Positions 1-12,016 of a stretch of DNA of 64,000 nucleotides are shown here, one piece after another. Each line of letters starts with the position of its first letter. The first letter of the stretch is position 1. The DNA is from Prinia subflava (taxonomy: Eukaryota; Chordata; Aves; Passeriformes; Cisticolidae): positions 2,480,001 to 2,544,000 of the forward strand of contig NW_026960612.1 of assembly GCF_021018805.1 (NCBI RefSeq), given 5' to 3'. The translations under genes were made by a program, and so were the position numbers. The notes beneath the pieces are model-generated. The model was given only the letters and a program-made list of their open reading frames with translations, was not told where the DNA came from and made no database searches.

Positions 1-1121
1 CCAACTCTTGGGTTTTAGATTAAACAATCACCACTCAAAAACAAACTAATCTTCAATTCAGCAAGGGAGAGAGGAGTCTCTCTCGCACCACAGACTGTTC
101 TTCAGAAAACAGGGGTCCACCCCTTATGTGTTTCCATGTCACCCATAGCACCGCCCGGAGAAGTCTGCTAAGGTGACACTCTCTTTTTCCTATGTCCAGC
201 GCTCTCACCGCTGTCTCATAGGCCACAACTACATACAGGGCTTTTTAAGGATGCTGCATGCCGAGCTCTCCCCTTTTCACCCAGGGGCCGGGGTTCCAGG
301 AGCAGGTCTGCCCTGAGGGCAGAGGGCACCACCTCACCCTCCCCCTCTCTTCTCTGCTCGCTCCAACTCTTCAAGTGCCAGTCACTGTAGCAAAAGCAAG
401 GGGCAGCTGCATCCACCCAAAAATGCAGTTTATGTTCAAAAGAGACTCAAGTTCAGTCCATGGCTGACATTATGCAAGAAAAGTCCAGCTCCAAGGCTAC
501 TCCTCTCATTCTTCCATCGAGTTCCTTCCAATCATGCTTTATCATCTCGGTCCCAGGCCGCTGCCCTCTCTCCGAAAACCACCAGTCATGAGAATCAATG
601 TCTAAGAAAAGTTTCTTTCTGCCAAGCAAGGGTTAACAGTTTTTTCTCGGCAGGGTGCAGGCTGAGGCACTCCCAGGCTCCGCAAACCCCCACGTGGCTG
701 GGCAACTTCTCCCGGAGTTTGGGGGGAAGGAGGGGGGTGAGAACACACAGAAGGCACTTCCACAGTTTTCCACCCCTCCATCCTGGACGGGGCAGCTCAG
801 TTCCAGTCCTGTCCATTCTCCTCTCCCCCCGGGCCCCAGCTTACTTTAGTTCCACCGCATGGTTGTCCTGAGCCTGGCCACGTGGCTTCCCCCTCCCCCA
901 CTCAGCCCAGAGCTGAGCAGGGGAGAGCAGATGTTTCCACTGCTGAAACCGGAACCCAAAAGAGGCCGAACCCCCCAGACTCTTGCTTTTAACTCTTTGT
1001 GTCCTCAGAGGCGTGTCCAAACCTCCGAGTGACCAATCCAGGTGCTAGCAGAAAAGCTGATCACTGATTGGACTGCCCACATCTCCCTGGAAAAATTCAC
1101 CTCCCCCCCCCAACCACGACA
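1..1121 (-). mobile_element. Partial long LTR, minus strand, cut by the window edge
   Basis: Read on the minus strand, this begins at 1121 with TGTCGTGGTT, the same terminus as the 1428-bp LTRs at 4869 and 6463. It also shares an internal block: the words for GGACACGCCTCTGAGGACAC followed by a GTTAAAAG motif occur here at about 985-1025. It is therefore a diverged member of that LTR family in the opposite orientation, and its other end lies outside the window. Short open frames inside it are not conserved in the two complete copies, so I do not treat them as genes. Whether it is solo or belongs to a longer element cannot be decided. Confidence 0.75.
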
Positions 1122-4100
1122 CTGGATGGTCTCAGAGGGTCTGAATTTTGAATCATGCCTTACTGCAGGTTCATCCCACAGCGAGATCCTGGGCAGCTTG
1201 GAGGGAACCAAGAGTTCCTCCCATGTTTGGAGCATATGGAGGCACCTTCAGTGTTGGCTCTCAGGGGCATTCCCACCTATAATCTGGGGTTAGGGCACCA
1301 GGGGACACATGACCCCATCCTGCCCTCTTTGCTGAATTTGATGCTTGGGCAAATGGTTTGCCCTTTCTCTGGGTCCTGCAAGTTGCTGTTGAGTTTTGCT
1401 ACAGAGCTGCTTTGCAACCCAGAGAGGGGCAGCTTCTGGAAAGTGGCCATGCTTGGAGAAACCTGCTAGGAAAGGTGGTCTGTGGCATGGTGGAACCCCA
1501 TGGGTGGCCAGGTGGGCTTGAGGCAGCTGGGCAGCATACTCAGAGTTGTACCATCCATCCTCTTCCTGGCAGGGGCTGCTGAGCCATGCAGGCAGGCATG
1601 GAGCTGGCCAGTGCAGTGGAGAAAGAGAATCCCAAGGAGCTGGGATTAATTGGGTAACTTGTGCAAGTTGCTTTGAACATAAGAACAGATGTAAAATGCT
1701 GATTATTACTATGAGGTGTCTAAGAGCCCTTTTTAATTTACTGGTTGCTGTTTTCTATACTGTGGATTTATAAAGGGGCTTCTGGCAAAAGGGACTGTTA
1801 TTGTTAAAATTCAGAAAGTAACTTTTTGGGTTTTCCAATGCTGTCTTGGAAAAATTATGTAATTGCCCAACAAAACTGAGACCAAAATTAATGGAGCAGG
1901 ACTTACACTAATGGAGCAGAGCCATCTCATAGCCTTTGTTCTTTGAGCCATTCTGAAGCTCCTGGAAGTACACAGATCATCCAGAAACCTTTCTACATCA
2001 CTGAATGTATTTTGGTTGTTGTTTCTTAAGGGAATGATAGCTCAGTGTGTAATATTATTGGCCATATTTATAGAGAAAACAGTTCCACCCAAACCCTTTA
2101 AGTGTTTCACTGATCTTAATGAATTCTGACTGGAGAGAAACATTATTTGTATTTTCGAACAGGGCACCTGAGGCACTCGGAGACTGAGTAATTTTTGTGA
2201 GTGCAGAAAGGCACTTATACCCACCTGTGCAACATGCTCTTCTCTGTGGCTGCATTTACTAAAGCTGGGTGGATTCTGACACTTGGGGCTGGGTAGCATC
2301 CTCCTGGATGGTGCCAGCATTAGCCCTCTCCTGTCTTTCTCTCCTTGTCCTCTGTGTCCTTCACCTGAATCTAAAATGCCAAACACTTTCAGAGCTCTGG
2401 CTGCTTTTGCAAATTTCCTGCTGCACTTTTTCATTGCTTTCAGTATTTTCTGGTTGTGCAGAAGCTCTCACAAATTGACACAGTAGAAAAAAATAACTCA
2501 TGATACCAGGATTTGTGTCTAAACTGGGATTCATTCCCAGGTCCCAGGTCACCTGCTTGCCTTGGCCAAATGTGTCACCATCACTCAATGACACCTGCAT
2601 GTATTGCTACTGCTGGCACCTCGTTTCCAAGTGATGGAAACCTCAGTGCACAGGAGAGAAAGGAGCTGTGACAGCCTCCACCAGGTCCCTGCATGAATCA
2701 CCAGGACAACATGATCCTGGACTGTGCCAGGGGCACATGTGCCAGAGAGCAAGAGCAAAATCAGAGGGTTCAGCAGCAGCTCCCTGCATCCCAGTGGAGT
2801 CCTCCTGGTCTCTGACTATTCAACTTCTCAAAGCATACAAAGGAGCTTACTGGGGTGTAATGGCAGGATCACAGACTGTAGGTAACTGTTTCAGAAGGGA
2901 ATGGTACAGGCTCTCTTCCAGTAGGTGGTTTTCCATGACTGTGGGCAATCAGAAGGAAAATAATTCGTAAACCACAGTTATTGAGATGATGTATATTTGT
3001 TTTCTAGCTCCTGGTAGACAGCTTGAGCATGAAAAACCTTGTGCCAAGGCAGCAGATGGATGGATCATCATAAAAGTTGGGGCATGTCAGGCGAGTTCCC
3101 CATTGGCTTTACACTACGCACAGTTTTGTCCTTTATTTTCACTTTCACTTTTCCCAGTTCATGGTATTGGCAATAATCATGTCAAAATGCTCAAGTGCAA
3201 GTTGCCATCCCAGGGAGCTTGCTTTTCCTTTGGAACTGTAAAATAAGATATTATTAAAAGCCCAACCTGTACTGCTGCCTGACAGTGCCACTAAATAGAG
3301 ATATTAACTAATTTGTATGCATTTAAAAACCTGTTCAGTGTTTTTCCCAAAGCTCATATCAAATCTTTTGGGGGACATGTTGGGAGAATTTGACAATAAT
3401 GACTATATATTAGAGAAAATGCATAGCAACAGTATTGAATATGTTAGGGAATTTGTACTTTTTTTTTTCTTCTTCTTCTTCTTTTTTTCTTTTTTTTTTT
3501 TTTTTCTTTTTGGGAAAGGAGGTATCTACAGTACATTGCTTTGCTTTATATTCTCCCCAAAGCATCAATTGGGAAGAAGTTTCACAGAACATGCATTTAA
3601 GGAATAGAAATGAGAACTATTGCTTTATAATGCAGGCATGAAGGTAAAGAGATAACTGATCTAATTTCTGTACAGAAATGTGTAACTAGAGGAAAAAAAA
3701 AAAAAAGGAGGATTTGGAGAGTTTGGTTTAGAAAGACGTTTTTTCCTGCAGGAAAAGTTGAAGATTTGTGCTGGGCTCTGTGTTGTAGCCAAAGAATTTT
3801 TTTGGGAAAGCAGGAGTCCACTGAGCTGCAACCTGGATAATCTGTCCATGAACAGCCAGAAGTTAACTGTAACTCTGATAAAACAAGCTTTAAATTGCCA
3901 AGGGGTTCAGTGTCCCTGGTTTTCAGTCTTGCAGAAAGATCAGGAACAAGGCTCTAAATGCCATTGGAGGCTTGTCATGTAGTTTTTATTTGTAAGATAA
4001 TTGTGAGCTGGAGTCTAGTTTTGGACATTTGTACTCAATGTTAACATCTCTCATTTTATTGTTGACCTCTTTTAGATATGAGGTTTTGCATGGATTAAAC

Positions 4101-4863
4101 TAGGATATAACAGTTGTTTAGTCTTCTGTTCAAAATAAGTGTATTTAAAGAAAATAAGCTGTATTTAAATGAAGGACAGTAAGGGGTGTATACCCAGAGG
4201 GGCTGTCACTTCAGGTAAGTGTGAAGGTAAGTTCTGTAGCAAGCTAAAAGCTAACACTGAGAGCTGGTTTCTTCATGTGTTAGTTTTGCTCACCACTCAG
4301 TATAATCAGGAATCCAGGAACTGTTCAACCTGACTCAGAAGAACAAAAGCTCTTTTGAAGCATGCTGTATAAGAATGCTGATAGCTTTTTCAGGATTTAT
4401 TATATATCCTGTAATATAAAGGGAAAGAATGACTCCAACCTGCATTCAGCACGTAACAGTAAACACTAATGTTGTTATTTACCATCTTCCAAAAATATAT
4501 ACATTCAGTAATGACATGTAGGCCTGGATGACTGAGTTAATCTTTACACCTGGATTTATGAACCTGTTAACAAGTCTTCCTATTGTCTCTGAAGGAGGGG
4601 GCCATAAACACTGTAATTTAATCATAAAGCTTTTGACCTTAGCACTATCTATGGGACTCCTTGTTGCTTGCTGAGGGTGTACAGGAGTACGCTTAAAAGT
4701 CAGTATTGCAAAAATATGTTTGCTATGAATTAACATTTGAGTGAATTTTGGCAGCTACTTTATGTCTGGTTTTGTCTGTTCCCTGGTACAAAACTTTATC
4801 TGGAATATCTGAGAGGAGTTACATTCATACTCTAAACACAAAAGTATTCAGTGAAACAGAAAT
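1122..4863. other. Non-coding stretch, no gene seen
   Basis: About 3.7 kb of moderately AT-rich sequence. No frame here shows a recognisable domain, and the longest open frame (130 codons, minus strand, around 2042-2434) has no features I can name. It contains a polypyrimidine tract near 3459-3512 and a short A-run near 3692. It is probably unique host DNA or very old repeats. Confidence 0.6.
3459..3512. repeat. Polypyrimidine (T-rich, TTC) low-complexity tract
   Basis: An almost pure T/C run with a TTC-repeat core. The Phe-rich or Lys-rich peptides it would encode on either strand are artefacts of low complexity. Confidence 0.9.
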
Positions 4864-4868
4864 ACATA

Positions 4869-6296
4869 TGTCGTGGTTTGAAGGGAAGTGAGTTTTTTTG
4901 GAAGTAGTGGTCAAACCAATTAGTCTTTAGATCTGAATATTGGCACCTTTGTTGGCCACTAAGAGGTGGACACGCCTCTGAGGACACGAGGGGTTAAAAG
5001 CCGGATTTCCCAGCAGGACTCTCTCTTTTTCCTGCTCTGCTTTCGGAGAGGGAGCGTCTTCTCCTCTCCCCTGTCCGGGCCTGGCTAGGCCGGGTGGGGG
5101 AGGGGAGCAAGGTGGGCCTGGCTTAGCAAGGTGGGCCTCGGGGTGGGGAACAGAGGGAGCTGGAGTGGAGCTGGTCCAGCTTCCATCTAGAATGGAGGGG
5201 TGGAGGGAGAACTTTGGAGGTGCCTTCCGTCCCCCTCCCTGTCCCATCCCGTTCCCCCCCCCTTTCCCCCCCCCGGTCCCGTCTCTCTCCTCCCCCCACA
5301 GAGAGAAGGTGCCGAGTTGGAGCTGCTTGTGAGAACTGCAGTGTCTGCGATCGCCTGTGCCTGACCTTGGTGGTGGGAGATAAAGCTTTTAACTCTTTCT
5401 AAGGCAGAAGAGAGTTATCCCTGGACGCTGTATTCTCATGGTTGGTGGTTTTGGGAGAGAGAGGACAGCCTGGGACCGAGAGGGTGATGTGAGATGAAAA
5501 GAAGCCCCTTCGATTGCCGGAATGAAGAGGAGTGGCTTATGAAGCTGGACTTTTCTTGCATAATGATAGCCATAGACGGACCCTGGACCCTCCTGACTAT
5601 AAATAAGACTGTGTTTGGGTGGATGTTTTTGGCTCAAACCCAGAGACGTTTTGGCCTGCTTCGTGGAGCCCCCGGCCCCAGGGGTAAATGGGGGGGACCT
5701 GAGTCCCAAAATGAGAAGATGGCTGGTTTTTGGTACTTGGCCAAAACATCCTTAAAAAGAGCCCTGTTGCAGTGCAGGTCCATGGACGGCAGTGAGAGTG
5801 CCGGACATGGAAAGGAGGGTGTCACCCTGGCAGACCCTTCCAGGCAGTGCCATGGGTGACGTGGGAACACGGGATGGTGGACCTGTGTTTCCTGTGGGGG
5901 GGGGGTCTGTGGTGCGAGGGAGACTCCTCTCATCCTGGATGAAATGTGGATTGTCTGAATTTTAAAGGATGATGGTTTGGATTAGGAACCCAGGGTTGTT
6001 GAGGGATTAAGCAAGTAGATGAAGGTAATGTGCCGGAGTCAACTGAGTGAGCATGTATGGAATGGAATTGGGGGGAGGAGAAGCAGTGTTTTGGGAGGTT
6101 TTCTCTTCTGCTTTTGGGTGGTTGGGTTTTTCTTTCCTTTTCTATTGTCCATTGTTATGTAATATAATAAATTGTCTGTCTGTTTCAAGAAGTAGGCCTG
6201 CTCTGCTCTGTTCTTGACCACATCTCACAGCAGTTCATTAGGTAAAATATATCCTCATGGGTGCATTGGCGTTTTGTCTAATGTCAACCCATGACA
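4869..6296 (+). repeat. 5' LTR of the non-autonomous element
   Basis: Starts TGTCGTGG and ends ATGACA. A TATAAATA box lies near 5599 and an AATAAA signal at 6166-6171, followed by a T/G-rich stretch. A C/G-homopolymer-rich segment lies around 5230-5290. The 121-codon frame at 5494-5859 is present in both LTRs only because the LTRs are copies of each other; it has no domain I recognise. Confidence 0.93.
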
Positions 6297-6462
6297 TTTT
6301 TGGTTCCCTGGACCGGGAAATCGAGATTTTGTAAGATGAAAACTGTGAGATGGGATCAAAGAGGAACAAGAGCAAAGCATGAAATAGGTGATAACATAAA
6401 TGTATGAATGTAATGTTGGTGTTAGTTTATAAATATGTGTCCTCAGAGGGCGAGGGGTGGAG
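6297..6462 (+). other. 166-bp interior with tRNA-Glu-type PBS and polypurine tract
   Basis: Five bases after the LTR lies TGGTTCCCTGGACCGGGAA (6301-6319). This is complementary to the 3' end of vertebrate tRNA-Glu, apart from one extra G. The last 18 bases, 6445-6462, are a purine-rich tract directly abutting the 3' LTR. The roughly 125 bases between hold no meaningful open frame. Confidence 0.85.
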
Positions 6463-7890
6463 TGTCGTGGTTTGAAGGGAAGTGAGTTTTTTTGGAAGTA
6501 GTGGTCAAACCAATTAGTCTTTAGATCTGAATATTGGCACCTTTGTTGGCCACTAAGAGGTGGACACGCCTCTGAGGACACGAGGGGTTAAAAGCCGGAT
6601 TTCCCAGCAGGACTCTCTCTTTTTCCTGCTCTGCTTTCGGAGAGGGAGCGTCTTCTCCTCTCCCCTGTCCGGGCCTGGCTAGGCCGGGTGGGGGAGGGGA
6701 GCAAGGTGGGCCTGGCTTAGCAAGGTGGGCCTCGGGGTGGGGAACAGAGGGAGCTGGAGTGGAGCTGGTCCAGCTTCCATCTAGAATGGAGGGGTGGAGG
6801 GAGAACTTTGGAGGTGCCTTCCGTCCCCCTCCCTGTCCCATCCCGTTCCCCCCCCCTTTCCCCCCCCCGGTCCCGTCTCTCTCCTCCCCCCACAGAGAGA
6901 AGGTGCCGAGTTGGAGCTGCTTGTGAGAACTGCAGTGTCTGCGATCGCCTGTGCCTGACCTTGGTGGTGGGAGATAAAGCTTTTAACTCTTTCTAAGGCA
7001 GAAGAGAGTTATCCCTGGACGCTGTATTCTCATGGTTGGTGGTTTTGGGAGAGAGAGGACAGCCTGGGACCGAGAGGGTGATGTGAGATGAAAAGAAGCC
7101 CCTTCGATTGCCGGAATGAAGAGGAGTGGCTTATGAAGCTGGACTTTTCTTGCATAATGATAGCCATAGACGGACCCTGGACCCTCCTGACTATAAATAA
7201 GACTGTGTTTGGGTGGATGTTTTTGGCTCAAACCCAGAGACGTTTTGGCCTGCTTCGTGGAGCCCCCGGCCCCAGGGGTAAATGGGGGGGACCTGAGTCC
7301 CAAAATGAGAAGATGGCTGGTTTTTGGTACTTGGCCAAAACATCCTTAAAAAGAGCCCTGTTGCAGTGCAGGTCCATGGACGGCAGTGAGAGTGCCGGAC
7401 ATGGAAAGGAGGGTGTCACCCTGGCAGACCCTTCCAGGCAGTGCCATGGGTGACGTGGGAACACGGGATGGTGGACCTGTGTTTCCTGTGGGGGGGGGGT
7501 CTGTGGTGCGAGGGAGACTCCTCTCATCCTGGATGAAATGTGGATTGTCTGAATTTTAAAGGATGATGGTTTGGATTAGGAACCCAGGGTTGTTGAGGGA
7601 TTAAGCAAGTAGATGAAGGTAATGTGCCGGAGTCAACTGAGTGAGCATGTATGGAATGGAATTGGGGGGAGGAGAAGCAGTGTTTTGGGAGGTTTTCTCT
7701 TCTGCTTTTGGGTGGTTGGGTTTTTCTTTCCTTTTCTATTGTCCATTGTTATGTAATATAATAAATTGTCTGTCTGTTTCAAGAAGTAGGCCTGCTCTGC
7801 TCTGTTCTTGACCACATCTCACAGCAGTTCATTAGGTAAAATATATCCTCATGGGTGCATTGGCGTTTTGTCTAATGTCAACCCATGACA
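6463..7890 (+). repeat. 3' LTR of the non-autonomous element
   Basis: Copy of 4869-6296 at an offset of exactly 1594 bp, with the same TATA-like box and AATAAA. It ends ATGACA and is followed by the TSD ACATA. Confidence 0.93.
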
Positions 7891-7895
7891 ACATA

Positions 7896-10800
7896 TAAGC
7901 TACACAGTTATTTTTGCTCTCACAGCCAGGGGTTGGAAGCAGTTCCAATCATGACCAATAATAGCTGAGCAAACCTCAGTCTGGAACATTAAGAATTTCT
8001 TTGCACTCTTAGTAGATAATTATAAATTTACTTATTGAAATGATTGATAAATTAAACAGTTGCATAGATGTTTGCAGAATGGTGTTTGCAACTAGAGTTT
8101 TGCAGAACAAAATAATTCTTTTGGCAGTGATAGAAAACAAAATACATTCGAGAAAACTACAATTGGTCTCAGACATTCTGCAGATGGAAAGAGACTATTA
8201 CACCATGGGATGTGTTATTTACTGAGAATCAGTTTTTCCAGCTCCAGTTGTGGACAAAAGAGAAAATTTAAACTGATCAAAAATTACAGAGCTGTAACTG
8301 TGAGGTTTAAACTGCAAGTAGGTGGAAGCTCAGAAATGAAAAAGCCATTTCCACATGGCTGAATTGAGATAATGACTAGGGATGAGATCCCTTTGACACA
8401 ACCTTGGTCCAAGCAAGGAATTGCTTAGAGGGGGTTGAAAGAGCCAAATTTATGGAGTGCATAGGGAGAAGGAGAAGACAAAAGGGTAAAGTTAACTGCA
8501 CTGTTTCAGACCTCAGCAAAACCTCTGGATGTCAAGGAGATGCATTGTGAAAGCTTTGGTCATACCCTCTTCTGCCAGATATTTCTATTATCTCCGGTTT
8601 CAAGAGATTTAAAAAGGAAACTTTGGAAATGTTGTGTTAGCTAACACTGCTGACCAAGATTTGTGGGATTTTTTGGTCAAAAATATGGTGAACTTTAAAA
8701 GTAAACTTTGAAGGGGGTTTTATAGATCTGTTTGATTTCCACATGAGTTCAAAGATTGGCCATCAGGGACAGATCATGACTACAACAGCAAAGCAGCAAA
8801 CACTGCCTCTTACCTTGTCTCAGAGGGGTAGGATGTTCATGTTTGGAGCAGAAGGCCTCCTAAGACTGCTCTATGTTCATCTCTTTCAGGACACCACTGT
8901 TCCTGAGCCCTTGCAATATTAGAGTATTTATCTTTAAGAAGATCTGATAGAGCAGGATAGTACTCTCATTCTCATTTTACAGGTGGTGGAATCAGGAAGA
9001 GAATGTACTGTGGAAGAAGCATGTTTGAGGCAGAAAGGTGAGTCTCATTATTTCACAGTTTGCCCACATGGAACACATGTTCCAGGAGGTAAGTCGTTTG
9101 GGGGCTCAGATTAATATACTGATTTAAAATGTGTTTTCCAAAAGAAATGGACATTATTTATTTTCATTACTTTCCAGATGTGCTGGTTCACAGTGAGTAG
9201 TTTGGACAGCTTTATGGACTGCTTCTTCTCCAACCCTGCTATACTCTTCCATGAAAATATGCCACCTCTTCCACACTTAACGTCTCTCTCTTCTATCACC
9301 TCTTAATGCTTCTCTGCCATTTTTATCTGCACTGAAAATGTTGGTTACATTTATTCCTCTACTAATTACTCCACTTGCAAAAATTTAATTGTGAGCCTTT
9401 CCTTAAGTATCTTGGCTCACATGCTTTCAACTTGAGTCCTCACAAAATTACAGGGCTCCTTTCTCCTCAGTCACATGTTTCAGCTGCTTTTTACTCTCAC
9501 CTCTGTTATTTGTGGACCTTTCCCCTCCAGTTCCTCCCTCTGCTCACTGGGGATGCTTTCTCTTTTGTCTTTGTGAGATGCTGTCACACAGCTCTAGCAA
9601 GCCATGTGTGAGAGAGATTCATTGCAAACTAATGATAGTCCCTGTGTTTATTTGAGTTGCTGTCATGTTTAGTCTCCATCAAGGTAGGGTGAGTGGCTGC
9701 ATCACTGCCTCTCACTTATGAGCTTGTGTTAAATGTTATTTTCAGCATGTGTTATAAAACATCACATGGTGAAGATAAGCCATTTTGTTAGTTCTGAAAC
9801 TTGAAACCCCTGTCACCAGACACGAGAAAGAAGCCCACATAGGTTGTGTAAATGACTTTGTTATAGCCAACCTAGATGCTGAACCCACAGATTTGTGCCA
9901 TTGTTAACTGCTTAAGCAGAAGTTCCTGGCAGGAAATTTCACACTGACAGCACAGCATAGCTTGGTTTATTATGAAGTCAGGTGGTAACAGCATCCAGTT
10001 TTGTCCAGCAAGCACCCACAGCTCTTCCCTCTCCTGCATATTAAAACGTACTCCTGCTGTAGACAGCAGCTCATGGACAAAAGCCATATTGACTGATGTC
10101 CTAATGCATTATTGAGCAGCTGGACAGGGTCATCCCTGGGTACAGCTTAGATATTGGGTGTGGCAATAGTAAGGAGAAGGGGAACTTGGGAAGATTTCAT
10201 TGGAGTCAAGATCCAGCTTAAAGTAGACAGCTCATAATGATGGTGCTTGTCTAAAGAATCAGATAGTCATGAGAATATGTCAAAGGATATATCAAGGTAG
10301 CTGTGGAGCTGCTTTGTCTTCAGTGGCTCATGAGGGAAGGGGACAGACAACACAGCTAAATTAGAGCAAGGAAGCTGTGGTGCAACACATTAATTTCTTT
10401 GTAGCTCTCTCTGAACAGAGTAAATAACTCTAACATCATGTTTAGGGAAATAATAATCTTTATTGTTGCTCCAGGACTTCTCTGATGCTGAATGATTTCA
10501 AGGTGTCGATGTAGCCTACTCAACTCACTGGGACACTTTGGTTTCACTCCTCAACCTTCTGACATCTTGCCCAGTTTAGATGTTCCTCAGTATTAAGAGG
10601 ATCCTCCCCATAAAGATGAAAGGATTGGCAGTACAAAACATCTCTTGGGGAATGGCATTACCCTCCAGCAAGTAAAAACTTCCTTGGCAGAACATCAGGA
10701 AGCAGACTGAAATTTGGCAATCCTCTATACTTCAGAGAAAAAGCCTTCTGTCCACCTCACGTGTGGGACAGGTAAGGTTTGTATCCATCCTAGCACGCCG

Positions 10801-12016
10801 TGTTTCAGAAAACCCCTCCTGTGACTCAGGATTGCATCAGTCAGGGAAAGGGCTCCCCAGAGAAGGGGCAGCTGATGGAGAATTGCTTTGCCAACTTGTC
10901 CATTTTTGGGGAGGAAGTGGGATGAGCTGCTGGTTTAATGTTGTGTTGTTTCCATGTCAGGCAGGTCCAGCAGAGGGGCCTTTCACACAGAGGAGAGGCA
11001 GCCTTGGTGTGCAGCTCCCAACAGGCAGGTGCGAGTGCTCCTGCAGCAGGAAACAGCAGTCTCACCAGAACCCACTTACGGTATCCAGTAAGTAAACACA
11101 GCCATGGGTTTATTGCATTAAATTTGCCACGCAGGAGACATTTCCCGTTTTTATTTGTGGCTGGGCCAGTCATCTGATGCAGAATTGTTATGTCTGTTAA
11201 CAAAACGTTCCTCTGTTGTTACTCCACCTTCCCAGTCATAGGATGTTTCAACAACTGCTATAAAATATGCTCACACTGATGAAATGCAACAGCAGTGATA
11301 TGATCTTGGAAGAACCAATTATACAAAACCTTGAAGTGTTTTAGAATTACATTTATGCAGCACCTAGAATTGACCCTTTATAACAAAACAAAACCTCTAT
11401 TTGTGGCTCTGATGTCTTGTTTGATTGTTAAGTTAGATTCCTACACATGGAAAATTAAAACCCCATGAATTAAAATTGTTCATTTGTGCAACCAAGGCCT
11501 CAGTGAATAAGAGAAGCTTATGACCTCATTTTTGACTGCTAAACCCCACTCCCTGCAGCCAGCCCCACTATGGGTGCCTTACCATCCTCAGATTTCATTT
11601 ATATGTCCCAAAGTCATGCTTCACAACAACTGTAGCCAGATATTCTCTGTGCAGAACCATGACCAAGTCTTCCTTGCTTATGACTTGCCTTTATTAGACA
11701 TTCACCCATTAACATTTTTTTAAAAACTTGGTTATTTTCTTTAATGCAGAGGCATATCTGAGTAGTGAAAAAAAAATTAATGTATTTTCAGATATTTCCA
11801 GCATGGTTGAAGGTTTGATATAGCTAATTTTAGGTGCAGAGTGAGAAATGAAAGTTCTGCAAGGTGACTTCTACTGTGGAGCAACCCTGGCTGTTGATAT
11901 CCAGATGTGATTTCCACTGGCTTTGTCTGTCCCTGTGCAATGTGTATTTTGATCTGATGCTTGTGATTAATTTTCTAAGATTTCTATATACTGATGCATA
12001 AACAGCAGTAAGCATT
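7896..12016. other. Non-coding stretch, no gene seen
   Basis: About 4.1 kb with only short, unrelated open frames and no recognised domain, LTR pair or LINE tail. It probably represents host DNA between insertions. Confidence 0.6.

Larger units (their letters stand above)
4869..7890 (+). mobile_element. Young non-autonomous LTR retroelement, TRIM/LARD-like, complete
   Basis: Two direct repeats of 1428 bp (4869-6296 and 6463-7890) flank only 166 bp. They start TGTCGTGG and end CCCATGACA. The 5-bp sequence ACATA lies immediately outside both ends (4864-4868 and 7891-7895), so this is a true insertion with a TSD. The interior carries a primer-binding site and a polypurine tract but no gene. Every stretch of the two LTRs I compared was identical and their lengths match, which points to a very recent insertion. 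Reverse transcriptase and integrase must be supplied by another element. A tandem duplication is excluded by the TSD and the PBS/PPT placement. Confidence 0.95.

Noticed and set aside
2042..2434. 130-codon minus-strand frame as a gene
   Set aside because: No domain, no splice or promoter context and ordinary composition; open by chance.
3410..3592. Lys/Glu-rich and Phe-rich peptides
   Set aside because: They come from translating a polypyrimidine tract.
5494..5859. 121-codon frame repeated at 7088-7453 as a conserved gene
   Set aside because: The repeat is simply the second LTR; no domain, and frames on both strands are open in the same region.
4869..7890. Simple tandem or segmental duplication of 1.6 kb
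   Set aside because: The ACATA TSD, TG...CA ends, PBS and PPT show it is an LTR element.
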